From Marsupella aquatica (Eukaryota > Marchantiophyta): 64,000 nt of DNA. The position numbers and the translations under genes were made by a program. Positions 36,350-46,164 of this stretch are shown here, one piece after another (the first letter of the stretch is position 1; the number at the start of each line of letters is the position of its first letter). The stretch covers positions 22,568,001 through 22,632,000 of the forward strand of contig OZ316895.1 of NCBI GenBank assembly GCA_973895155.1, written 5' to 3'. The notes below the pieces were generated by a model. That model searched no databases. It was not told the origin of the DNA and saw only the letters and a program-made list of their open reading frames with translations.

Positions 36350-36565
36350 TCCTCTACTCCCACCCCACTTTTTCCTTTCCCTTCTCTTTCATCTGACTGG
36401 TTTGACTAGTGTCATTGTAGAGTTTTGGGAAATTTGATTTCTTCAAATCTGCATAGTGAGTAGGTCCCCAAACTAGGCAACACATTAAAAAAATGTCAGC
36501 CCAATTGGCTTGAGACTACAAAGTAATGGCTGAAAAACTATTTTAATACAAGTAAGGATGGTGAC
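36350..36565. repeat. repeat flanking element B, homologous to 60540-60759
   Basis: Shares with the left flank of element C blocks such as CTTTCATCTGAC..GTTTGAC.AG, AGGTCCCCA..CTAGG, and TAATGGCTGAAAAACT versus TTATGGCTAAAAAAACT in the same order. Both copies run to within about 12 bp of the LTR. The ends and nature of this host repeat are unknown. Confidence 0.7.
36561..36565. repeat. target-site duplication of element B (left), GTGAC
   Basis: GTGAC lies immediately before the left LTR and again at 42947-42951 immediately after the right LTR. Five bases is the usual Copia duplication length. Confidence 0.9.
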
Positions 36566-36858
36566 TATTGGGAATAATCCTTATCCTGAGACACCATGCA
36601 CATGTGAACACCATACAAAGTAGTCGACACAACAAGTACGTGGTTCACCTCACGTTTGAAGCTACGTCCACGGGAAAGCAAGAGACCTTTACTTCTCTCT
36701 TGCTCCACTCCAACAATGAGCTGAAGATCCACCAGGGACTGGCACCAGCCCTGGCTTTATACACAACAGTACTACCGCTAACTTTAGCTAAGTCCTAACC
36801 TGAGTTAGCCTAACTGTGGTTAGCTCAAGAGTCACAAGACTAAGAGCAATACCTAACA
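36566..36858 (-). repeat. 3' LTR of element B
   Basis: 293 bp. On the minus strand it begins TGTTAGGTATTGCTC. It pairs with 42654-42946. The outer end has mutated to TA (in + orientation) from the expected TG. Confidence 0.93.
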
Positions 36859-36875
36859 AACTCCCCCTTGACTCT
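36859..36875 (-). promoter_or_regulatory. polypurine tract of element B
   Basis: On the minus strand GTCAAGGGGGAGTT directly precedes the 3' LTR. The ~420 bp between it and the RNase H stop are AT-rich and non-coding. Confidence 0.8.
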
Positions 36876-37294
36876 TGTCTTGGGGATTGGACTAATTGCT
36901 ACCATATGGAATCCTCAGCGGGAAGTTCTAGACAATCACCTAAATAGGTCTCCCCCTAAAAACCACAAGGGTTAACTAAGGGTTAACTAGAACTAAGTCG
37001 TAGCTAAACTGGAATGAGTAATCCATATACAAATAGTCACAACCTTGCTAAGTAACTCTGCTTGTGCTACAACTGCAAAACCTGCAACCCAGGGCCCTCA
37101 CTTCTTTTCTTCCGACCCATCACACGCGAATAAGTATAGGATTTTTTTATTGGGTTTAGTGAAATACTTTTAAATTTTTGTTGAAGAACATTAGGGTTAT
37201 TTTAATCCAATTTTGAGAATTATAAGAATCATAGGGTTTTTTTAGGGATAAAAAAATTCCTAAAAAAAATTTATTGACTTAACTTTTAGGGTGT

Positions 37295-37822
37295 TTATTC
37301 CCCCAAAACTTTGAGCGTGATATGAGACACCCCTTGGATTGAGGCCCCCGAGACCTGCAAAATAGCACGGTGTCTTGAGAAACTCTCCAAAGGAATCACT
37401 TTGGTAAAGGCATCAGCGGGATTGTGCTTTCCATCAATCTTGATTAGCTCAAAAGTTTTATCAGACACTACTTGCCTGATAAAATGGTACCTGATATCAA
37501 TGTGCTTCACCCTGCTATCCAAGTGAAGAGCACTCTGACTATCACAGTTTAGAGTCATCATGCCATGCTCTAAACCCATCTCCGTGATCAACCTGTCCAA
37601 CCAAATTTCCTCCTTTGCCGCTTCTGCTGCTGCAACATACTCTACTTCTGTAGTAGATTGAGAGATACACTTCTGTAAGGTAGATTTCCAAGTGATACAT
37701 CCTCCTCCAAGAGTAAATACATACCCAGTTGTAGATCTCCTTGTATCCAGACAGACTCCATAGTCAGAATTTACATAGCCAACCAACGTTCTATCTTGAT
37801 CTGGCATCAAATAGTAATCCAT
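37295..37822 (-). pseudogene. RNase H of element B
   Basis: Open frame of about 175 codons: GYVNSDYGVCLDTRRSTTGY, ITWKSTLQKCISQSTTEVEY, then LNCDSQSAL and the terminal ADAFTKVIP block. These are the expected Copia RNase H acidic motifs. The domain itself is intact, but it is out of frame with the RT upstream (they overlap by 32 bp at 37791-37822), so the polyprotein is broken. Confidence 0.9.
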
Positions 37823-38830
37823 AGTCCTGTGTTCCCTTTAGATACTTGAGAATCCATTTCACACCTTCCCAATGTACCTTCCCTGGATTTGACATGAATC
37901 TGCTAACCTTGCCCATTGCTAATGCCAAGTCAGGCCTAGTACATGTCATCAAATACATCAAATTGCCTACTGCCTTCTCATAAGGAATCTTAGCCATCAG
38001 ACCTTTCTCCACAGCATCCGTAGGAGAAAAAACCGATGATAACTTGAAATGTGAAGCTAAAGGAATACTCACTGGCTTACAATCCTCCATGTTGAATCGT
38101 GCAAGTACCTTCCTCGCATACTTGCCCTGATTCAAACACAACTGTCCAGTATCAGAGTTCCTAAAAATCTTCATTCCTAAAATCCTCTTAGCCTTACCAA
38201 GATCCTTCATCCTGAATTCAGATTTCAATTTTGCCTTGAGTCTGTCAACCTCAAATTGATCTTTAGCCACAATCAACATATCATCCACATAGAGAACCAG
38301 AATGATGAAACCAAACACATCATTCTTGCCTGATTTTGTATACACACAAGAATCATACATCATCCTTGTAAAACCTTGAGCAAACATGAAATCATCAAAC
38401 CGCTTGTTCCACTGTCTAGGAGTTTGCTTTAATCTATACAAGGACTTGAACAATCTACAAAGTAACTAAGTTCTCTTGGCCCTTCTTCATAAAGCCTACT
38501 GGTTGTCTCATGAAGATAATCTCTTCCAAGTTGCCATAGAGAAAAGCAGTAACAATGTCCATCTGATTGATCTATCACCAGACCAAAAAACACAACAAGC
38601 ACACACAAGATCCGAATTGTGGAATACTTAGCCACCAGTCAAAAGACCTCATTGTAATCCACTTCTTTCTCTTGAGTGAATCCCTTAGCAACAAGCCTTG
38701 CCTTGTAGATCTTGTCTCCACCCTCTGAAGGACTGTCCTTCAACTTGTAAATCCACTTGTTGTCCACCACTTGCTGACCTCTTGGAAGCTCCACCGGTTC
38801 CCATGTCTTGTTGTCACTCAAAGATTGCAA
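37791..38830 (-). pseudogene. reverse transcriptase of element B, frameshifted
   Basis: The N-terminal RT is read at 38830-38639 (TWEPVELPRG, NKWIYKLK, YKARLVAKGFTQ, VDYNEVF). It is interrupted at about 38450-38640 by a segment with stops and a frame change. It resumes at 38453 with FKSLYRLKQTPRQWNKRFDD, the catalytic YVDDMLIVA, and CTRPDLALAMGKVSRFM. The enzyme would copy element RNA into DNA if whole; this copy is defective. Confidence 0.92.
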
Positions 38831-39390
38831 CTCCCTCTACATTATTGCATTCCACTCATGCTTATGCTCTAAAGCACAAGCCTCACTATACAAAGAAGGC
38901 TCTCCTTCTTCCAAGATCAAAGCCATATCATCATCATCAGGTGCAATGTTAATATCATCTAGTTTAGATGAGTCTGCCCATTGACCATACTTGGTAGGAG
39001 CTCTAGTAGAACGATTGGAAGTTCTTCTAGTAGATGATTCAGGCTGATCTGCTGTTGCTGTTGGCTAAATTTGAGGTACCCCAACAACAATTTTCTCCTC
39101 TTGTTCCATCACAGGAACCAGCTCCATCTCCAGAGCTTCTCTATCTCTCCTGTCATGAACATCATCATGACTAATCTCCCCCTCAACCCGGTCCGGGATG
39201 GGAGATTTCCCCTTGTCAATTTATGGGAATCTTGAGAATTCTTCCCCTCCTTTGATGATTTGGATTCAATAAAATACACATCTCTACTGACAATTAACTT
39301 ACAGGTTACTGGATCCCATAACCTATAACCCTTCACACCTTTCTGATAGCCAAGGAAAATGCACTACTTCGACTTGGACTCCAACTTGGA

Positions 39391-40009
39391 TCAAAGTTGG
39401 GAAGGTGTAAGCACATAAGCATCACATCCAAAAATCCTCAGATGTGAGTAATCTGTTGGACGCCCGTACCTCATTTCAAATGACGTCTTGAATCCAATAG
39501 AACTTGATGGAGAGAAATTTACCAAATAAGCTGTAGTGTTGACAGCTTCTGCCCAAAATTCATGTGATAAGCATGATTGGCTCAACATACTCCTTGAGCG
39601 TTCCAATAGTGTTTGGTTGAGCCTCTCAAAAACACCATTTTGCTGAGGAGTATAACTAATTGTGAGATGGCGTGTAATCCCCTGCTCCTTACAATTTACG
39701 TTTCAAATTCCCCGAAACCATATTCACCGCCGTTATCCGATCGAAGATCTATCTCACCTTGTTACCAATCTGATTCTCAACTTGGGCTTTCCACTCCTTA
39801 AAAATGGCAAAAACATTAGACTTATTGTGGAGAAAGTAGATTGAGTAATCGTCTATGAACGTGACATAGTATAACCGTTCTGAGTGTGAGAGAGTAGGGG
39901 CTGGTCCCCACACATCACTATGTACATACTCAAGTACCTCCTTGCTGGTGTGAGTTCCAACTCCAAAAGGTTTCCTATGCTGAGCACTTCCCAAGCACAC
40001 AATGCTCAC
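39391..40009 (-). pseudogene. integrase of element B, frameshifted
   Basis: The core begins QHRKPFGVGTHTSKEVLEYV with catalytic HSDVWGP and TFIDDYS in the frame ending at 39749. The next acidic block (RSDNGGE-like) falls in a damaged stretch around 39700-39750. The segment ERSRSMLSQSCLSHEFWAEA plus LRIFGCDAYV is in another frame at 39606-39391. A further frame (39336-39109, KGYRLWDPVTCKLIVSRDVYF) continues the usual post-integrase region. Confidence 0.9.
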
Positions 40010-40530
40010 ATAAATCTAACTTACTAGAATGCAAATTAGAAATTGAACCTCTTTTCAGAAGTACAGCCAAACCTTTTTCACTCATGTGACCTAGCCAGAA
40101 GTGCCACAGCCGGGCCCTCTCTTCATGAGATAAGGTTACATTGGCTTCATGACATACTACTCTGCCCTCTAAAATATATAGATTTTTGTGCCTCTTTCCC
40201 TTCAACACAATCTTAGTACCGGTTGAAACCTGAAGGACACCATTAGCAGAACTCCATCGATGGCCATTTGCTTCTAACATTCCAAGTGAAATGAGATTTT
40301 TCATCATGCAAGGAATATGTCTCACATTCCGCACCATTCTTACAACACCATCAAACATCTGTAATCTCACAGATCCAAGTCCAACTACTTGGCATGAAAT
40401 TCCATTTTCCATCAACATTGAACCATTGGAAACCATGTAAGAACTGAAAAACTCTCTCCTACAGCAAATGTAAAAGGTACAAGCACTATCTAGTATCCAA
40501 CCATCATCTCTCTGATGTGATACTACGTTG
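39975..40530 (-). pseudogene. protease and GAG-pre-integrase region of element B
   Basis: The aspartic-protease site reads GWILDSACTFYI near 40490-40455, and protein-like sequence continues through the ORF 40436-39975 (VVGLGSVRLQMFDGVVRMV, RHIPCMMKNLISLGML). The zinc-binding HHCC domain follows, with WHFWLGHMSEKGL and LCEHCVLGK. The canonical Copia protease motif is D-S-G/A; here it is DSA. The gag frame ends at 40548, just upstream, so gag and pol are now separate frames. Confidence 0.85.
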
Positions 40531-40547
40531 AGGGCAAAGTAATGGCA

Positions 40548-41405
40548 TCACAAAATATCATCATCGAGTAAATCTACCTCATGTGCGTTGGATGCTGCAT
40601 TAGCTGATGGTGTAGAGTCCTTTACCCGACAATCTCTCTTCATGTGGCCTGGCTTGCCACATTTCCAACATGCAGGCTTTCTCTCTTGTAATTTTCCTCT
40701 AGATTTAGATCTTCCCCTTGACGTAGATCTAAATCTGTTCCACCCATTCGTGCGTTGCGTTGGTCTTCCACGATTCAAGTTCAATGCAGTACCAGAAGAA
40801 GATGCTCTCTGTGCTAGACCCAACTTTTTCTGAGCATCATCAGACAGTAGAGAGCTCACCGCCTCATCATACAAAATGGACTTTAGATCTCTGTACAAGA
40901 GCATCTGTTTCAAGCCCTGATAAGATGGCGTTAAGGAGCTTAGCAAAAGCAAGGCCTTATCCTCATCTTTAACTCCCTTACCCAGGTTTGATAGATCCAC
41001 CACCAGGCTATCAAACTCATTCAAGTGATCCTGTAGCTTGCTCCCTTCCTTGAGCCTAAGGCTCATCAAGAGAGACTTCTTGTACAGCCGGTCTGATGCA
41101 TCTTCCCGGTAGTACTTCTCTCTGAGGGCCTTGAAGAGTGATGCGCAATCCTCATAATCTGAATCCAGCTTCTTGATGACATGCGTCTTGAGGTAAAGCA
41201 TCACCGCATTGACAACAATCACTTGCTCTTGTCTCCACTGCTTCATAGAAATCTCCTCCTCTCCATCATACTGCTCTCGCGTAGAGAGCAGATGATCTAA
41301 GCCCATTGCACAAAGAACACCCTTTACTTGCGTCTCCCATAGCAAGTAATCAGTACGGCCGTCGTACTTCTCCACCTCCAACTTTACTCCTCCAAATCTT
41401 GCCAT
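40548..41405 (-). CDS. Gag of element B, with CCHC zinc knuckle
   Basis: I start at the ATG at 41405-41403, giving 285 aa that begin MARFGGVKLEVEKYDG, because C has the matching MASRFGGVKFEVEKYDG at 63830 and the frame upstream is poorly conserved; the open frame itself extends to 41471. Order: N-terminal capsid-like region (DYLLWETQVKGVLCAMGLD), UBN2-type core (LYLKTHVIKKLDSDYEDCAS, KLQDHLNEFDSLVVDL), a basic Arg/Ser stretch, then the zinc knuckle CWKCGKPGHMKRDC and an acidic tail EVDLLDDDIL. Gag packages element RNA into particles. The frame is uninterrupted. Confidence 0.93.
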   Translation of the reverse strand: MARFGGVKLEVEKYDGRTDYLLWETQVKGVLCAMGLDHLLSTREQYDGEEEISMKQWRQEQVIVVNAVMLYLKTHVIKKLDSDYEDCASLFKALREKYYREDASDRLYKKSLLMSLRLKEGSKLQDHLNEFDSLVVDLSNLGKGVKDEDKALLLLSSLTPSYQGLKQMLLYRDLKSILYDEAVSSLLSDDAQKKLGLAQRASSSGTALNLNRGRPTQRTNGWNRFRSTSRGRSKSRGKLQERKPACWKCGKPGHMKRDCRVKDSTPSANAASNAHEVDLLDDDIL

Positions 41406-41492
41406 CTCTCTCTTCTTCCCAACTACCAACAACTCTGGTAGTAGAACAGCTTCCTCCACTGCACGTTGCACTGGTGATCGTACCGGTGATAC

Positions 41493-41600
41493 TTATTCTT
41501 CCTCAAACGGTACCAGCTCCTCCTCAGACTCTCCGTCTGACTGTCGCGAACCTGAAGCTTCATCGACTCCAATTCTCCCAGTCTCCTCCGAGTCACTCAT
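41493..41600 (-). CDS. short acidic ORF just upstream of gag in element B
   Basis: ATG at 41600-41598, stop TAA at 41495-41493; 35 codons starting MSDSEE and ending in a run of acidic residues. Element C has a related frame at 63661-63741 (26 codons, starting MSDLEE and also ending just before the gag start region). Both stop in frame with gag, 85-90 bp before the MA(S)RFGG start. It could be a translated upstream ORF or the N-terminus of an ancestral, longer Gag that acquired stops. The function is unknown. Confidence 0.45.
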   Translation of the reverse strand: MSDSEETGRIGVDEASGSRQSDGESEEELVPFEEE

Positions 41601-41624
41601 ATGAGAGAATCACCACGCAACCAA

Positions 41625-41815
41625 ATTGCGAGAGGCCACAAGCCGTGGGCGGTGGGTGCCAACCCACACAACCAAGATGAATCGGTCACAGGCCGTGGGC
41701 TGTAGGTGCTAGCCAAGCTGCAAGGGGCCACAGGCCGTGGGCTGTGGGTGACTACCCATACAAACCAAACTGTGAGAGGCCATAGGCCGTGGGCTGTGGG
41801 TGCCAACCCACCAAG
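41625..41815 (-). repeat. minisatellite in the leader of element B
   Basis: GGCCACAGGCCGTGGGCTGT and close variants recur four times (near 41635, 41693, 41728 and 41780), each followed by GGGTG and a CAACCCA-type block. The spacing is irregular, about 35-60 bp. It lies directly upstream of the short acidic ORF. Confidence 0.8.
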
Positions 41816-42639
41816 ACTCTCTTCGCTCAAGTCATGCGCTAAACACGTTGCAATTGACAGGAAAATCACTATTCACTATTTGTTGTTTCCTCTGTGTCCT
41901 AAGTCACAGCCGCCTCGCACTCCGCGGTGCCTTATCTCATCGCGCGCCGACAATATAATTCACCAACAGTCAACGTTATTTCTAATGCCATCGTCGCTTT
42001 ACACCATAAAATGACTAGTTGCCAACGGGAAATGTTGTCAAATTGCACAGACACAATCTGCAAGCTCAACAAAGAAAAAACTTCCATCACGTCGCCTTCA
42101 CTCCGCGTCAAGTGCCAATCCCAGACTCAAAATGACCGCCTCGCCGTGATCTCACCGTTGAGCCCTAGCACTTTGCATTTTCTTCTTCAAGTTGAGTGTC
42201 ACAACAAGTAACCCGGTTCAGGGAAAAACAAGCACCATAGCTTGTCAAAAAACCAGAACTCAATTTCTACTCGTTATGTCACACTCGCACTGCAAGCGCC
42301 AGCAAACCAGGTGCCGAATCGACCAGCTTGCTTCAACCTACAACTTGAGCTATAACATGTGATGCCTCCCTCACCGCACAGCTCACACCGTTGCAAAAAC
42401 GAACTCTGGTCTCTCCCACGAAAAACCGTCGAACACGAAACTCCACAAACAAACATTTTCTGCAATTACTCCTCACTCAAAAATCTGATCAATGATTTCT
42501 AACCGCCGCTAGAAAGCCTTCTCAACGATCTATCCGATGAGCCCACCACCATCAAGTTTCATGCGACGAAACTCCCAGGATCTTCAAGCCGTCAATTACA
42601 CAAGAAATTCTTGTCACCACAGTGTCACCTCCCAGACAT

Positions 42640-42651
42640 GCTCTGATACCA
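42640..42651 (-). promoter_or_regulatory. primer-binding site of element B
   Basis: On the minus strand TGGTATCAGAGC lies two bases inside the 5' LTR, complementary to the initiator Met-tRNA 3' end. Confidence 0.92.
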
Positions 42652-42653
42652 CT

Positions 42654-42946
42654 TGTGGGGGATAATCCCTATCCCGAGACACCATGCACATGTGAACACC
42701 ATACAAAGTAGTCGACACAACGAGTATGTGGTTCACCTCACGTCTGAGGCTACGTCCACGGGAAAGCAAGAGACCTTTACTTCTCTCTTGCTCCACTCCA
42801 ACAATGAGTTGAAGATCCACCAGGGACTTGCACCAGCCCTGGCTTTATACACAACAGCACTACCGCTAACTTTAGCTAAGTCCTAACCTGAGTTAGCCTA
42901 ACTGTGGTTAGCGCAAGAGTCACAAGACTAAGAGCAATACATAACA
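42654..42946 (-). repeat. 5' LTR of element B
   Basis: 293 bp, the partner of 36566-36858. In + orientation it starts TGTGGGGGATAATCC and ends ATACATAACA, followed by the GTGAC duplication at 42947-42951. It is presumed to carry the element promoter. Confidence 0.93.
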
Positions 42947-42951
42947 GTGAC

Positions 42952-45330
42952 CCCCCAATAGCATAGAAATCAAACCATGAAAAATCAAAAGGAACACTTG
43001 ATGACCTTAAAATTTTTGTCAGTTCCATCTGTACACACAATCCGAAACAGAACTTGGAAACCCAGCTTGGATGGACTGACAAAGCTCAGATTTCTGAGAA
43101 CAACAAATTTGACTCAGATGGCACCCTTTATATTTTCTATTCAAAAGTAATTTGAGAATTGCTTGATGTTTTCCTTATGTTTCAAATTACTTAACTCAGG
43201 GTTCTGTTGCATTGGCTGCCAGTGGTCTAACTAAGAGTCTCTGTGAGAACTAAAACTTTGAGAGTCATAGACCTGATACAATGTTGTCCTTGTTTTAGTT
43301 TCTGCCATTTGAGCATTCAATTTTACACATACATCCACGTCCACCTGACCTAAATGTTGAAGTTCGATCCTTATTGAAGCTCATGCCTCTCGGCTAAGGT
43401 CCTTCTTAAACCAAAGCACTTGATTAGTACAGATCCCCATGAGCTTGTTTGCTTCAGTTTAATCTTGCTGTGCTGATTTCTTCTGCTGGCCAGCTTCTCA
43501 GCTGCGTCCAATTGAATTCAAGTACAATAGATCAACAAGCTTAAAAATGTGATTGCAGCTTTTCAGAGAAACATTCACAAACTCCATGAGTAATTAGGGC
43601 TTTCTAATGCAACTTGATGATCGACTCAACATGGTGGTCACGTCGTCAACTGTTCTGGGCTTATTTTTGACATTTCCGAGTAACAGAAAACTAAGGCTGT
43701 CATGTACGTGAAAAGCCAAGGCCTTATATAAAAATTGTTTTAAAGTGTAATATTATGTTAGGGGGCACATTCTATGAGCCAGGACGAATTAGCTAGTAAT
43801 AAACATATGAAAACATTACTAGTTTTGCATTCAAATGTTTTTTGAAATACTTGGTTGTTAAAGTCTCTGCCGGCCCTAAACCATGCGGTGAACATGACGG
43901 TCAAGTTGCTTGCCCCCACAGTTTGGGTAGACTATAGTTGCAGTACACAATGATGCCATGAACTGGGTTCACGGTCCCAATAGTAGAGAATATAGGGAAT
44001 ACATGTACTTTCTGCCATAGTAGAGAATATAGGGAATACATGTACTTTCTGTATAAACGTGCAAAAGAGGGTAGATTGGGTAAGATATAGATTTGGGGGT
44101 TGATTGTGGCAGAAAGAGTAAGAAGGGGGTTGATTAAGCATATACCTCAATCACATGTGATCCAAAATAGATATTTTTGAATAAAAAAAATTAGAAAGCA
44201 TGAGATTGTTCTTCGAATATTTCTTTATAAAATAGACATATTTATATTAATCTAGGATCACACGTGGTACCCCAAAACATACACTAATCTAATCCCCCGA
44301 GAAGCGCCCATCTGACATTACAAACAATAGACAATCTTGAGTACACAATTAATTATCTTCTTGCCCACAAACAGGGCACTTTATGTTTGTCACACAAAAG
44401 GATCTCGTTGCTGCAAGAAATATTTTGTTCTGTTTTACAATTCTGAAGTTCACTTGTCACTGGAGTACCCCTTAATCGCCATACAATTCAAACAAAATAT
44501 TCCAAGAACTTGGAGCTAGGTTGCATGGATCAAAGAAGGAGTAGTGTGGTCAAGAGTAAGTCTGCTCCGGGGGCCTGCCACTCATTCAGCTGATGAGAAG
44601 GGGATTATTGGGTGCAATTGGGCATTGCCCACTGCTTGCTGCTCCTGGTTGCCAGCCATTGACTGGGATTCGCATTGGTTGCTCTCAGATCCGTTTTTCA
44701 CATATAAGTTAGCAACAGCATTTGGTACCATAGGGACTAACTTTGCTTTTTTTTACTCATAACGGTAAATGTTTTACTAATTTCTCTCATGCTACGATTA
44801 CCCTCTTGTCCGTAGTCTGCATTCCTCATCCATATGCACTCCATGCTGCATGGAACCTTGCTCTTAGCTTCTAGAATAGAATACCATCAGGCACAGGACA
44901 TGCACCATGCAATTGCATGGTTGAAACTTATGCTCTGCATGGAAAAACTCTGATTTCTCCCAAACTTGACATCCATCTCATGTACATTTTGGGTAATACT
45001 CCACACAATGCAACAAGATAACTAGAAAAAAATATTCAAAAATGAGAAGAAAAAATGTGTAGAATATACAAAGCTTTTTCTCTCAGTATTTGTGCTCTAC
45101 TCAATGTCTCACTCCTTGTATCCACTCAAATAATCACAAACACATTTATGCAATGATTTAAAATGTCACACACAATCCAATGATTGTTGAACAAGTGATT
45201 CTAGCAGAACAACAGATGAAGATGGAGAATCTCACTCCTGTAGCAACTGTGGGTCTACAACAATACCCCATGATGTTGAAGGATGAACAAGGGCAAAGGA
45301 GGAAGAATTTCAATTCAAGGAGTTTTTGAC
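42952..45330. other. non-coding stretch, with a 37-bp tandem duplication
   Basis: No gene recognised. At 43981-44050 the unit TAGTAGAGAATATAGGGAAT plus ACATGTACTTTCTG occurs twice in tandem. Otherwise AT-rich without known features. Confidence 0.5.
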
Positions 45331-45540
45331 TCAACCTTGGCGAGGTTAACTAGAGTAAACATTAGTTAACTACACTCCTCATGAAAAGATAACCCTTTTG
45401 TATCTCATGAAGAGTGTACCTTAGCAATTGTAAAAATAGCCCGAATGGTTTGAATCATGTATCTGTGTGTCAGTGTGCTCGTGTTAAATGTGTCAAATGC
45501 GTCATGTTATCCGTTTTGATCTTACAATTGGTATCAGAGC
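45331..45540 (+). mobile_element. LTR 3' end plus primer-binding site of a lost Copia-like element
   Basis: TGGTATCAGAGC at 45529-45540 follows ...CTTACA at 45526 with two spacer bases, the same layout as at element C. The preceding ~190 bp are presumed LTR; the left boundary is a guess. After the primer-binding site no gag is recognisable, so only a fragment remains. Confidence 0.6.
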
Positions 45541-46132
45541 TTTGGTTTCGAATTGATTGATGTTTGCATGTCTTTTGTGACTGATTGACATATTTTTTGG
45601 AATGCAAGGGATGTGCTTATGATCTGAATAGTCTCACTTATGTGCACAACAGTCCTTTTTTTATCCCCTTTTTATTGGCAAAAGTTTGCCATATACTGCC
45701 TCAGGATTGAGGCCTGCAATCCCACAAAGAGAATTTTTAAAAAAATCTAAAAACATTGGCCTATTTTTAGGAGACAATATTTATACTAAGGACAATTCCT
45801 GAGAGTTGACAGTACTAAAGACTACTAGCTAGCCACTCCCTCCCAAGACTCTTACTGCCTGAATAACCTGTTTCTTTCAATTGCACCTCCCTAACACCTC
45901 CGACTCATGTACCTTTGTACTATGTACCTCCTGATTGGGATTGCTACTTGCATAACCTTCATTTTAATTTCAGTGAGCACTTTGGATGGGGTGCAATAGA
46001 TTTTGGAAGGGTTGGAGGGGGAGAGGAAGGGTGGGGTTCTTGCCACCATGTGTCTTTGGAGACATGGATGGGTTGAATTATTTCCAAAGAAAAACCATAC
46101 ATTTGAACATTAGTGTACATGGCCCTATTTCT

Positions 46133-46164
<32 letters not shown>

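Larger units (their letters stand above)
36566..42946 (-). mobile_element. full-length Copia-type LTR retrotransposon B
   Basis: 6381 bp on the minus strand with 293-bp LTRs at both ends, a GTGAC target-site duplication, an initiator Met-tRNA primer-binding site and a polypurine tract. The order from 42946 down to 36566 is LTR, leader, gag, protease, integrase, RT, RNase H, LTR, which is Copia. I count about 14 differences between the LTRs (about 95% identity), so it is fairly old. gag is open, but integrase and RT contain frameshifts and stops, so autonomous movement is unlikely. The element belongs to the same family as C (60760 onward) and the split solo LTR at 1063/4480. Confidence 0.95.
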
